A stretch of DNA of 29,115 nt from an uncultured bacterium (GTDB taxonomy: Bacteria; Actinomycetota; Coriobacteriia; Coriobacteriales; Coriobacteriaceae), in the NCBI GenBank assembly GCA_905215205.1, contig CAJMPK010000004.1, positions 1-29,115 on the forward strand. The letters are read 5' to 3'. Below are positions 7,624 through 15,046 of this stretch, one piece after another (the first letter of the stretch is position 1; every line of letters starts with the position of its first letter). Under the pieces are notes generated by a model. That model ran no database searches. It worked only from the letters and a program-made list of their open reading frames with translations, and was not told the origin of the DNA. The position numbers and the translations under genes were made by a program.

Positions 7624-9639
7624 CTAGGGCTGCAAGTGGTAGGTAATACGACCATCTGAGAGCGCGTACTGGAATTCGGTCAGCGTGTGGTGGAACGCGA
7701 CTTCGCGCTCGTACTCCGCGGGGCAGAAAATGGCAATGCGCTCCTTAAAGTCGTTTTTTGCGCGCCGATTGGTAAACATGGCCTTTGCCTGCGCATCGAT
7801 GGTGATCTCCTCATTGGAGTCGATGGGGTAAACGCCCATGGACGGCCAAAAACCTACGCCGTCGTTGTGCTTGGCTACAGCCTCGCGCACGCGCGCATAG
7901 ACACGGTGAACGAAATCGTGCTCAAAGGGTATGAGCAGACAAAAGTCGTCTTGCCCCCAGTATCCCGCGACACCCATGTTGGCGTTCTCGATATCCTTGA
8001 GCACCGTGCCCACATCGGCAAGCATACGGTCGCCTTCAGCCTGTCCATACCATTCGTTAAATAGGCGCATGTGGCCCATGTCGACGGTGGCGATACACCA
8101 AGCGCCGTCGCGCCTTGCCTTGATGAAGGCATTGGCACGGCGCATAAACTCGCTGGGGCGGTAGAGGCCTGTGAGCATGTCGAGGTGCTCGGCGACGGCG
8201 CCTTTGCGTTCCATCTCGGGTATGGGCAGACTGTCGTTGGGAACAAGTCCGCCGGCCGTGCGAAGGCGACGATCGAGTTCGCCCAAAACAGTCGATGCTT
8301 GGGAGTCCAGGCGTTCGTAAAAGGTCGGGACGACAAGACAGACGGGAGCAATGGTGTCGCCTGCGATTTGCACAGGAGCGAAAACGGCCTCTTTAAGGTG
8401 GCGGGTCAGTTGCTCGAATGCCTCGTGGTCCAGGTCATTGCTGAGCACGACGAACTGGACGCTACGTGAACGGTAGACCCTGCTCCTGCCGCGGGTGATC
8501 GACAGCATGCGGCCTGCGTATTCGGCGAGCATGTTGTCGACAGCCTCGGCTCCGTAGAGCTCGTTGAGCTTTGTCGTGCCACGAACGCGCACCGCTATAA
8601 GGCCCGTCTCGCAACGGTCGCAACGACAGGCGTCGATGGCATTGACCAACATGCGCTGGGTTCCGAGGCCTGTCGCGGCGTCGACGGTTTCGGCAAGTGA
8701 GTGGTTGACGAGCTCGCCGACATAGAGCGAGGGGACATTTTCGTCGCCGTCGATGCGAAACCCGCGAGCACGGCAGAGGACGTAGTCGCCGACGGCATTG
8801 CGCACACGATACTGCATGACGCGACGGTGCTTGGTGCCGTTGTAGACTTGGTCGATGTCGTTGATGCAGGCCTCAAGGTCGTCGGGATGGACGCGCGTTT
8901 TCCAGTAATCGCGACAGTTGTCTATGTGCTCCGAGGGAAGGCCAAGATCGCGCAAAGCACCTTGTGACCAAAGGGTGCGATGTTTGTCCAAGTTCTCGAT
9001 AAAGAAATATCGGCCCTCGTTGAGCATCGAAAAGGCGTCAAAAATTCGATCGCTTATTTCGAAGTCGTCGGCGTGAACTTGCGTGATATTGCGTCGATCG
9101 AGGTGCATGGCGTGACGTAGCTTGTAGTCGTACATGCGATGGTCGGCATCGAGCGTCATGCGATTGGAAGCTTCGCCCAGGGCGGGGTCGGCATGTGACA
9201 CTCCGTAGCTAAACGAGCGGGGCATCTCGGAATCGTTGTTTTTGAGCAGAACCGTTCGGCAGTGTTTCAGACGTTCGGCGAGGTCGTCCTCGGTTGCAAT
9301 CGTAGATAGGATGGCAAACTCGTCGCCGCCTATGCGAAACGCCGCTTCGCCCACCTTCATATACAGCTTAAGATAGAGACTTACCTGCAAGATATAGCGG
9401 TTGCCCTCGTCATGGCCAAAGACGTCGTTGCAGTGCTTGAGATTGTCGATATCGATGTACGCCATGGTAACGGGGGTGTCCTGCTCCCAGAGCTCCTCGA
9501 GGGAACGGGCAAAGCCGCCGCGGTTGCCAAGTCCGGTAAGCTGGTCGGTAAAGGCGGTCCTAATCAGATCATCCTGACGCTCGAGAAGGTCACGGACGGT
9601 CTTTTCGAGCGTTTCGGTGTAATTGCTGACAGTATCCAT
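7624..9639 (-). CDS. GGDEF - PAS - GGDEF-like - GGDEF-like protein, N-terminal part of a GGDEF/EAL enzyme
   Basis: A 671-residue product as it stands, ending at an amber codon just inside the EAL domain; with the following frame it would be about 905 residues. Domains in order: helical N-terminus (1-30); intact GGDEF with DQLTGLGNR (32-40), YIDIDNLKHCND (61-72) and RIGGDEF (102-108), without an RxxD inhibitory site; PAS-like sensor (about 205-315, RVHPDDLEAC... QYRVRNAVGDYVLC); a degenerate GGDEF fold (ATGLGTQRMLVNAI... YRSRSVQFVVLS); and another degenerate one (DMLTGLYRPSEF... GYWGQDDFCLLI). It is a paralogue of the 5265-6794 protein with an extra GGDEF-like copy plus EAL. Cut at the amber codon it should keep diguanylate cyclase activity but lose phosphodiesterase activity, tilting the locus towards cyclic-di-GMP synthesis. 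The ATG at 9639 has no strong ribosome binding site. Confidence 0.88.
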   Translation of the reverse strand: MDTVSNYTETLEKTVRDLLERQDDLIRTAFTDQLTGLGNRGGFARSLEELWEQDTPVTMAYIDIDNLKHCNDVFGHDEGNRYILQVSLYLKLYMKVGEAAFRIGGDEFAILSTIATEDDLAERLKHCRTVLLKNNDSEMPRSFSYGVSHADPALGEASNRMTLDADHRMYDYKLRHAMHLDRRNITQVHADDFEISDRIFDAFSMLNEGRYFFIENLDKHRTLWSQGALRDLGLPSEHIDNCRDYWKTRVHPDDLEACINDIDQVYNGTKHRRVMQYRVRNAVGDYVLCRARGFRIDGDENVPSLYVGELVNHSLAETVDAATGLGTQRMLVNAIDACRCDRCETGLIAVRVRGTTKLNELYGAEAVDNMLAEYAGRMLSITRGRSRVYRSRSVQFVVLSNDLDHEAFEQLTRHLKEAVFAPVQIAGDTIAPVCLVVPTFYERLDSQASTVLGELDRRLRTAGGLVPNDSLPIPEMERKGAVAEHLDMLTGLYRPSEFMRRANAFIKARRDGAWCIATVDMGHMRLFNEWYGQAEGDRMLADVGTVLKDIENANMGVAGYWGQDDFCLLIPFEHDFVHRVYARVREAVAKHNDGVGFWPSMGVYPIDSNEEITIDAQAKAMFTNRRAKNDFKERIAIFCPAEYEREVAFHHTLTEFQYALSDGRITYHLQP

Positions 9640-9962
9640 GTCGTAAGCGGCTTTCTGAGGTCGGGCGAATTGCGTCGGGCGAGCTCGTTGTGCACACGCG
9701 TTGTTGTTCGGCGCTTTGCGTGTATCTAGGCCCCCGCCTTGCTGCGTTGTTGGGTTAATTTACCGGCTAATGTTCGCTGTTGATAACTGCTGAGTAGTAT
9801 AAACAACAGTGCAAAATTATATATGGGTGTACATGCTGCGGGCGGCTATTATTCGACAGGCGGTAGCGCGACGATGCGATGTTCGATGAAAATGCGACTG
9901 AGACGATATATGTTGACGGGTATACTTGTTCCGGTTTTAAACGCAGGAACGGAGATGGTCGC
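9640..9962. other. Divergent intergenic region between the GGDEF/EAL gene and the patatin gene
   Basis: This 323-bp stretch has no convincing gene. It is AT-richer than its surroundings at 9755-9830. It must hold the promoters of both divergent genes. For the rightward gene, TTGACG at 9913-9918 and TTTAAA at 9936-9941 are separated by 17 bp, a plausible sigma-70 type promoter ending 21 bp before the start codon. CTGTTG (9777-9782) and CAACAG (9804-9809) form a loose dyad. I looked for a GEMM cyclic-di-GMP riboswitch upstream of the GGDEF gene and saw none. Confidence 0.4.
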
Positions 9963-10832
9963 ATGGCACAGCCGGATACGACGCGCACGGTGGGGCTGGC
10001 ACTCGAGGGAGGCGGCTACCGCGGTATGTATACGGCGGGCGTGCTCGACGTATGGATGGAGCACGGTTTGACCTGCGACCATATGGTGGGCGTCTCGGCA
10101 GGAGCGGCGTTTGGCTACAACTTTAAATCGCGCCAGATCGGCCGCGCCATTCGCTACAACAAGGCCTATTGTGCCGATAAGCGCTATGCGGGTGTAGCAA
10201 GCTGGCTGCGGACCGGCGACATGTTCAATGCCGATTTTGCCTATCACGAGGTGCCTATCGAGCGCGATCCCATTGACTTGGAGGCGTATCGCGCCTGCCC
10301 CATGCGATTTACGTGCGTGTGTACCGATATCGAGACGGGCAAGGCCGTCTACCACGACCTGCCCTATGGCGACGAGAGGGATATCGAGTGGATCCGGGCA
10401 TCGTCGGCGATTCCCGTGGCGACGCGTCCCGTTGCTATTGACGGGCATAAGTATCTGGATGGTGGCGTGGCTGATTCTATTCCCAGCGCATGGCTGTTTA
10501 CGCAGGGATATGACCGCAATATCGTGGTGCTCACACAGCCGGCGGGCTTTGTGAAGCAGCCCAACAGCGTGATGCCCATGCTGCGTCGCGTGTTTCGTCA
10601 CTACCCGGAGTTTGTCGCAGCGCTTGAGCATCGGCATGAGGTTTACAATGCCACGCTCGATGACCTGGCACGTCGCGAGGCCGCCGGCGAAATCTTTGTG
10701 GTGCGTCCGAGCGAATCGGTGAAGGTGCCGTCGCTGTGCCGCGAGCCCGATGAGCTCGAGCGCATCTATCAGATCGGTCGTCGAGATGCGGAGGCGACTT
10801 TGCCGGCGTTGAAAGCATATCTGGCGGGGTAG
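9963..10832 (+). CDS. Patatin-like phospholipase (YjjU/RssA type)
   Basis: A 289-residue cytoplasmic hydrolase with the serine-aspartate dyad of patatins. The glycine-rich oxyanion loop GGGYRG is at 16-21, the nucleophile elbow GVSAG at 43-47 (Ser45), and the catalytic aspartate in DGG at 166-168 (Asp166). The family releases fatty acids from phospholipids or related lipid esters; the substrate cannot be told from sequence. The start at ATG 9963 is chosen because GGAG lies at 9951-9954 and the family homology begins directly at RTVGLALEGGG. An in-frame start at 9879 would add 28 residues without motifs and would overlap the predicted promoter. No signal peptide is seen. It converges with the thiamine operon, with a hairpin array between them. 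Confidence 0.9.
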   Translation: MAQPDTTRTVGLALEGGGYRGMYTAGVLDVWMEHGLTCDHMVGVSAGAAFGYNFKSRQIGRAIRYNKAYCADKRYAGVASWLRTGDMFNADFAYHEVPIERDPIDLEAYRACPMRFTCVCTDIETGKAVYHDLPYGDERDIEWIRASSAIPVATRPVAIDGHKYLDGGVADSIPSAWLFTQGYDRNIVVLTQPAGFVKQPNSVMPMLRRVFRHYPEFVAALEHRHEVYNATLDDLARREAAGEIFVVRPSESVKVPSLCREPDELERIYQIGRRDAEATLPALKAYLAG

Positions 10833-10854
10833 AGCAAACTGCCGTGGCCTCGGC

Positions 10855-11024
10855 GGAAAGCGCGTCCCAGGCTTTGCGCTCAGAACGGGTTGCAGTTTCC
10901 CAAACGGTGGGGTTTCGGAAAGTACGTCCCGGAATATGCGTTCAGACTGGGACGCAGTTTCCCGTTGAGCCTCTATATGGAAAGCGCATCCCGGAATGGA
11001 GGTCCAAACTGGGATGCGCTTTCC
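10855..11024. repeat. Array of three hairpin units with a 62-bp period
   Basis: Three related units at 10855-10901, 10917-10963 and 10979-11024, each 46-47 bp and separated by exactly 15 bp, so starts repeat every 62 bp. Each begins GGAAAG(C/T)(G/A)C(G/A)TCCC and ends in its inverse, GGG(A/T)(T/C)GC(A/G)(C/G)TTTCC. The third is a perfect 14-bp inverted repeat; the first two are degenerate. The spacers are unrelated. The array fills the gap between the convergent patatin and thiE genes and could act as a bidirectional terminator or transcript-end protector. Confidence 0.8.
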
Positions 11025-11068
11025 GTTATTGAAGATATGAGGCTGCGGAGCAACTGCTCGGCCTCGAC

Positions 11069-11764
11069 TTATGTCTGCTGCCAGGTATCGACAAGTTCCT
11101 TGGCGGCGACGTAGGGGTCGTCGGCACTGCAGACGGCGCTCACCACAAAGAAGCCATCGACGCCGGTGGCCTTGAGCTGCAGCAGGTCGGCTGTCTTGAC
11201 GCCGCCGCCCACCACGATGGGCACGGGGCTTGCCGCGTGGAGGGCGGCCAGGTCCTCAAAGCTCTTGGTGATGATAGAGCCGTCGGCCGCGCGTCCGCAA
11301 TCGCGTTTGGTCTCGGTCTCGTGGAGTGGGCCGATGCCCAGGTAGTCGACTAGGCTCATGTCGGCGGTCTTGACGTACTCGAGCATCTCCTCGCAACGGG
11401 CCGAAAGGCCCACGATGGCATCGGGGCCCAGCAGCTTGCGGCAGACCTCGACGGGAATATCGCTCTGGCCCACGTGCACGCCGTCGACGGCAATACCCTG
11501 CTCGCGCGCGGCGAGTACGCAGTCAAGGCGGTCGTCGATTAACAGGGCGACCTGACCGGTCTTGCCGGCCTGAGCGATTGCCTGCGCGGCGTCGCCCGTC
11601 AGCGCGATGATCTCGCGGGCACTTGCCACCTTGGAGCGCACCTGGATGCAGGTAAAGCCTGCGTCGAGCGCCTGGGCCACCACGTCGCCCACGGGACGCC
11701 CGAGCGTGTTTTCGGGGCCGAGTACCAGATAGGCCGAGATATCAAGGTTGTCGTGGATGCTCAT
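11069..11764 (-). CDS. thiE: Thiamine-phosphate synthase ThiE
   Basis: ThiE couples hydroxymethylpyrimidine diphosphate with hydroxyethylthiazole phosphate to give thiamine phosphate. The 231-residue TIM barrel shows the family sequence IQVRSK (40-45), LLIDDRLDCVLAA with the pyrophosphate/Mg-binding region, GVHVGQSD (about 94-101), VGLSARCEEM, DYLGIGPLHETETK, PIVVGGGVKTADL and the C-terminal GVDGFFVVSAVCSADDP. The canonical GPVFPTxTK loop is changed to GPLHETETK and should still hold phosphate. The start overlaps the stop of the preceding gene by four bases (ATGA at 11761-11764), so translation is coupled. It is the last gene of the TPP-riboswitch-controlled thiM operon. The slightly unusual substrate loop leaves room for a variant substrate, but ThiE is by far the best reading. 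Confidence 0.93.
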   Translation of the reverse strand: MSIHDNLDISAYLVLGPENTLGRPVGDVVAQALDAGFTCIQVRSKVASAREIIALTGDAAQAIAQAGKTGQVALLIDDRLDCVLAAREQGIAVDGVHVGQSDIPVEVCRKLLGPDAIVGLSARCEEMLEYVKTADMSLVDYLGIGPLHETETKRDCGRAADGSIITKSFEDLAALHAASPVPIVVGGGVKTADLLQLKATGVDGFFVVSAVCSADDPYVAAKELVDTWQQT

Positions 11765-12102
11765 CGTGCTTCCTCCTGCTTTTTGATCTGCGCTTCCATG
11801 CGCTCAAGCTTGCCGGTCATGGTGTCGGTAAATCCGGGTCGAATATCGGCTTTGAGCACGACTTCGGTGCGGATGCCCTTGCTCGCCAACACAAAGGTTG
11901 CGTCGCGCACGACCTGCATGACCTCGTCCCAGTCGCCCTCGATCTCGGTGAACATCGAGGTGGTGCGGTTGGGAAGGCCGCTCTCGCGAATGACGCGCAC
12001 GACCTCGGCGACCTCGGCGGACAGCTCATCGCCGGTGCCGCACGGGGCGATGGCCACAGCGACGAGCGTGTTCATGCCGGTATTGGTTGCAGGCTCGGAC
12101 AT
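11761..12102 (-). CDS. MTH1187/YkoF-type thiamine-binding protein (COG0011, DUF77)
   Basis: A 113-residue ferredoxin-like fold protein: VAVAIAPCGTGDELSAEVAEVVRVIRESGL, NRTTSMFTEIEGDWDEVMQVV, and VLASKGIRTEVVLKADIRPGFTDTM. The strand pattern and the TxxGTxIEG-like segment (here TSMFTEIEGDWDEV) are those of the MTH1187 family, which is related to YkoF and is reported to bind thiamine or its pyrimidine part. No membrane segments or catalytic residues are visible. Its place between thiM and thiE, three bp after the first and overlapping the second by four, ties it to thiamine metabolism, as a carrier, buffer or sensor. The start at 12102 is the first ATG; a second ATG nine codons in is also possible. 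Confidence 0.85.
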   Translation of the reverse strand: MSEPATNTGMNTLVAVAIAPCGTGDELSAEVAEVVRVIRESGLPNRTTSMFTEIEGDWDEVMQVVRDATFVLASKGIRTEVVLKADIRPGFTDTMTGKLERMEAQIKKQEEAR

Positions 12103-12105
12103 GGC

Positions 12106-12945
12106 TTATGCCTCCTCGAGCTCGAGTTGGTTATCGGCGATGTCTTGGGCGGTCGCGCGGTAGAGCTCGTCGATAAAGGCGACCTTAAAGCTTGCCGGGG
12201 CATCGGCGACAGCGGCGGCACGCGTGCCGGCAACGTTGTAGACCGCGGTGCCGCAGACTGCCGCCGTAAACGGATCGGTGACGCAGGCGTACACGGCCAG
12301 CACGCCGCCCTGCGAACAGCCGCAGCCGGTGATCTTTGACATGAGCGGGCTGCCGCCGTGGGACTTGGCCACCGTCGTGCCGTCGGTGATCAGGTCGACT
12401 TCGCCCGAGACCACAACGGCGCCGCCGGTGTAGCGGGCGAGCGCCACGGCGGCATCGCGGGCGGCGTCTACCGTGTCGGTGGTATCGACACCGCGCACGC
12501 GGCTCAAATCGGCTGCCTTGCCCTCAAGACCCCACAGGCCGGCGAGTGCGATGATCTCGGAGGCGTTGCCGCGCACGATGGCGGGCTTGTACTGCTTGAG
12601 CTCGTTTACCAACTGGGTGCGCAGGCTGCCGATGCCCAGGCCCACCGGATCGAGCACCCAGGGCTTGCCGGCGTCGTGTGCCGCCTTGGCCGCGCGGGGA
12701 ATCGTCTGCTCGTAGATGGGGAAGAGCGTGCCCATATTGAGATAGATGGCGCCGCCGCCGGCAACGAGTGCCTCGCCCTCGTCGGGCAGATAGACCATGG
12801 CGGCCGATCCGCCCACGGCGAGCTGGGCGTTGGCGACAAAGTCGATCGTCACCGTGTTGGTGATGGAGCCGGCCATCGGATTGGTGGCGCGAATTTCCTC
12901 TACGGCCTTGACCATATGTTGCTTAAGCTGTTCCGAATCAATCAC
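12106..12945 (-). CDS. thiM: Hydroxyethylthiazole kinase ThiM
   Basis: ThiM phosphorylates 4-methyl-5-(2-hydroxyethyl)thiazole with ATP, salvaging the thiazole half of thiamine. The 279-residue ribokinase-fold protein shows NPMAGSITNTVTIDFVANAQLAVGGSAAM (about 19-47), the PKPW-like LDPVGLGIGS (about 110), RGNASEI (about 135), and the catalytic/anion-hole motif ITGCGCSQGG near residue 210 with the reactive-position cysteines. The GTG at 12945 is taken as start because AAGGAGG precedes it by eight bases; the frame runs on upstream to 13059, but that would cross the terminator and the riboswitch. It is the first gene of the operon, directly behind the TPP riboswitch. No thiD or thiC is in the window, so the pyrimidine source lies elsewhere. 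Confidence 0.95.
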   Translation of the reverse strand: MIDSEQLKQHMVKAVEEIRATNPMAGSITNTVTIDFVANAQLAVGGSAAMVYLPDEGEALVAGGGAIYLNMGTLFPIYEQTIPRAAKAAHDAGKPWVLDPVGLGIGSLRTQLVNELKQYKPAIVRGNASEIIALAGLWGLEGKAADLSRVRGVDTTDTVDAARDAAVALARYTGGAVVVSGEVDLITDGTTVAKSHGGSPLMSKITGCGCSQGGVLAVYACVTDPFTAAVCGTAVYNVAGTRAAAVADAPASFKVAFIDELYRATAQDIADNQLELEEA

Positions 12946-12967
12946 TGCACATGCCTCCTTGGCATAG

Positions 12968-12997
12968 AAAAGGGGCGCTGTGCATAGACAGCGCCCC
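12968..12997 (-). terminator. Intrinsic terminator of the TPP riboswitch
   Basis: On the minus strand GGGGCGCTGT (12997-12988) pairs perfectly with ACAGCGCCCC (12981-12972) around a six-base loop, followed by TTTT. It lies between the TPP aptamer and the thiM ribosome binding site, where an expression platform acting by transcription termination is expected. Confidence 0.9.
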
Positions 12998-13009
12998 TGT
13001 AAAGGCGGC

Positions 13010-13101
13010 ATGCTCCCTACGCCAGCATTAACTGACAGGTTCAAAGGATTGGGCCCCATGCCCTCTCAGCCTTGTGGTTTGCACCGCCGGCACTCCCGCA
13101 T
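13010..13101 (-). promoter_or_regulatory. TPP riboswitch (THI element) aptamer
   Basis: Read on the minus strand: GCGGGAGTGCC, then GGCTGAGAG (the conserved thiamine-pyrimidine pocket), CCTTTGAACCTG, GTTAATGCTGGCGTAGGGA and the closing GCAT. These are the universally conserved blocks of the thi box. ATGC at 13101-13098 and GCAT at 13013-13010 can close helix P1. With the terminator that follows it should stop transcription of thiM, the thiamine-binding protein gene and thiE when TPP is bound. Confidence 0.96.
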
Positions 13102-13128
13102 CGAATCTGTTGTTCCCTATACTAGCGC

Positions 13129-13163
13129 ACCTGCCAAAAAGGGACAGGTTTATTTTGGCAGGT
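13129..13163. repeat. REP-like palindrome 3 (core AAGGGACAG)
   Basis: 11-bp perfect arms: ACCTGCCAAAA at 13129-13139 and its complement at 13153-13163, around AGGGACAGGTTTA. It lies between the divergent thiamine operon and the HAD gene, about 28 bp upstream of the riboswitch and close to both promoters. It has the same AAGGGACAG core as the elements at 2265 and 2914. Confidence 0.7.
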
Positions 13164-13201
13164 CGTTACAATAGGTAGGACCGATACGAATGGGGGGCCT
13201 T

Positions 13202-14110
13202 ATGATTAAACTTGTGCTGACCGATATGGACGATACGCTGATTCCAGCCGGGCATGACGGCGCTAGCGACTACGCCATCGAGGGCATTCATGCCATGCAG
13301 GCGGCGGGTCTGCACTTTGGCCCGGTTTCGGGTCGCCAGCCGTCCGCGATGGGTTGGATGTTCAAAAATCGTTCCGAGTGCTTTTCGACTGGCGCGTTCT
13401 GTAACGGACAGGTAATGTTTGTCGACGGTCAGGTGGTCGCTTCGCGCGCGACCGACAACGGTGCCCTCATGCGCCTTGCCGACTATCTTGAGCAAGAGAC
13501 CGACGATACCTATCTGAAGGTCTACAGCCTGGGCGATGACTTTTGGGGCAACGATGCCTATTGCGTGACGAGTGACCCCGAGCGCGTTCGTCGCGCCATG
13601 GAGTCGGGCGGTAACGCATGGCTCAAAGGCGAAGAAGCCCCGTGCCGTCCCGTCGTCGATGACGCGCCGGTGTTCAAGGCGAATATCTGGAGTGCCCGTT
13701 CGCGTGAGGAGCTCGCGGAGCTACGCGAGCGCGTTGCCGCTGAGGTGCCGGAACTCTCGCTTGTGTTTCCCAACAACCGAGTGCGCCTGTTTGACATCCT
13801 TCCGGCTGGTTGGGACAAGGGCTGCGCTGCGCTGGAGTTGGCGCGCGCTTTGGGTCTGACGCCCGATGAGGTGGCCGTATTTGGCGATTCCGATAACGAT
13901 TTGCCCATGATCGATGCCGTTCCCAACTCCGTTGCAGTCGCCAATGCCAACGAGGCTGTCACGGCTGCCGCGCGCTGGCATATCGGCGCTGCGGCAGACG
14001 ATGCGGTTGCCGGGGCTCTGCATCAGATTGCCGCCTGCGCCGCGACGGGGGAGATGCCGCCGTTTATGCGTCAGATGGATGCGACGGGTTTCGACGTCAC
14101 GAACATCTAG
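13202..14110 (+). CDS. HAD-superfamily Cof-type phosphatase
   Basis: A 302-residue haloacid dehalogenase hydrolase of the Cof/YidA group. Motif I is TDMDDTLI with nucleophile Asp8 and Asp10; PVSGRQPSAM carries motif II; the acidic motif IV is VFGDSDNDLPMI near residue 230, followed by SVAVANANEAV, the usual Cof ending. A C2-type cap (about 85-200) determines substrate. Relatives dephosphorylate sugar phosphates, nucleotides or cofactors such as pyridoxal phosphate; the substrate here is unknown. ATG 13202 is chosen over an upstream in-frame start at 13190 because homology begins at MIKLVLTD and a G-rich stretch precedes it. The LysR gene begins 10 bp after the stop, so the two may be cotranscribed. 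Confidence 0.9.
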   Translation: MIKLVLTDMDDTLIPAGHDGASDYAIEGIHAMQAAGLHFGPVSGRQPSAMGWMFKNRSECFSTGAFCNGQVMFVDGQVVASRATDNGALMRLADYLEQETDDTYLKVYSLGDDFWGNDAYCVTSDPERVRRAMESGGNAWLKGEEAPCRPVVDDAPVFKANIWSARSREELAELRERVAAEVPELSLVFPNNRVRLFDILPAGWDKGCAALELARALGLTPDEVAVFGDSDNDLPMIDAVPNSVAVANANEAVTAAARWHIGAAADDAVAGALHQIAACAATGEMPPFMRQMDATGFDVTNI

Positions 14111-14120
14111 GGAGAAAGCC

Positions 14121-15017
14121 ATGAAGCTTCAGCAGCTCAGGTATGTCGTCAAAGTCGCCGAATGCGGCAGCATCACCGAGGCCTCGCGCCGGCTCTTTGT
14201 GTCGCAGCCTTCGATTACCGCGTCGATTCGCGATCTCGAAAACGAGATGGGTGTGCACATCTTTGAGCGCACCAACAAGGGCGTCATTGTGTCCGAGGAA
14301 GGCGAGACCTTCTTGGGCTACGCGCGTCAGGTACTCGACCAGGCTGACCTGCTCGAGGGCAAGTACAAGGGTGCATCCGAGCAGGTGCCGCACTTTAGTG
14401 TGAGCTGCCAGCATTATTCCTTTGCCGTTAATGCGTTTGTCGATGTGATCCGTGAGTTCGATGCCGCGCGCTACGACTTTACCCTGCGCGAGGAACAGAC
14501 CCACGAGATTATCGAGGACGTCGCGCATATGAAAAGCGAACTGGGCATCCTGTATCTGTCGGAGCACAATCGCGAGGTCATCGAGCGCATGCTGGCGGCC
14601 AACGAGCTCGTGTTCGAAGGGCTCTTCTGCGCCACGCCGCACGTTTTTGTGTGCGCAGACCATCCGCTGGCGGGCCGCTCCAGCGTGACGCTCGAGGACT
14701 TGGAAGACTACCCGTTTTTGTCTTACGAGCAGGGCAGCTATAACTCGTTCTACTATTCCGAGGAACTGACCTCGACGTTTGAGCGTCGCAAGAATATCCG
14801 CGTGCGCGACCGTGCGACGCTGTTCAACCTGGCCATGGGCCTCAACGGCTACACGGTATGCTCAGGCGTGATCAGTCACGAGCTCAACGGCCCCGGCATC
14901 ATCTCGATTCCGCTCGATGTGGACGAGTACATGGAGATCGGCATCATTACGCGCAAGAACACGACGCTCACGCGCTACGGGCAGGCCTATATTGACGCGA
15001 TTCGCCAGCATATCTAG
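14121..15017 (+). CDS. LysR-family transcriptional regulator, probably of the methionine synthase gene
   Basis: A 298-residue LysR regulator. The winged helix-turn-helix fills residues 1-60: MKLQQLRYVVKVAECGSITEASRRLFVSQPSITASIRDLE, then FERTNKGVIVSEEGETFL. The effector-binding domain follows (about 90-298), with FSVSCQHYSFAV and RATLFNLAMGLNGYTVCSGVIS visible. The ATG at 14121 is preceded by GGGAGAAAG; the frame is open upstream into the HAD gene but that part is not LysR sequence. Residues such as SCQHYSFAVNAF resemble the methionine/cysteine regulators of Gram-positive bacteria (MtaR/CmbR type), an inference supported by the Met-box-like dyad at 15065-15085 in front of the methionine synthase gene downstream. 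Confidence 0.9.
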   Translation: MKLQQLRYVVKVAECGSITEASRRLFVSQPSITASIRDLENEMGVHIFERTNKGVIVSEEGETFLGYARQVLDQADLLEGKYKGASEQVPHFSVSCQHYSFAVNAFVDVIREFDAARYDFTLREEQTHEIIEDVAHMKSELGILYLSEHNREVIERMLAANELVFEGLFCATPHVFVCADHPLAGRSSVTLEDLEDYPFLSYEQGSYNSFYYSEELTSTFERRKNIRVRDRATLFNLAMGLNGYTVCSGVISHELNGPGIISIPLDVDEYMEIGIITRKNTTLTRYGQAYIDAIRQHI

Positions 15018-15046
15018 GCTGCTGTGCTCCGCGCGGGTCAAATCTC

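Noticed and set aside
9705..9718. 14-mer TGTTCGGCGCTTTG shared with 22094-22107
   Set aside because: A shared 14-mer is expected about once by chance among all pairs in a window of this size, and the flanks do not match.
9640..9800. Possible cyclic-di-GMP riboswitch before the GGDEF/EAL gene
   Set aside because: None of the conserved GEMM-I or GEMM-II blocks could be found on the minus strand.
12946..13059. Upstream extension of the thiM frame to 13059
   Set aside because: It would translate through the riboswitch terminator and aptamer; AAGGAGG before GTG 12945 decides the start.
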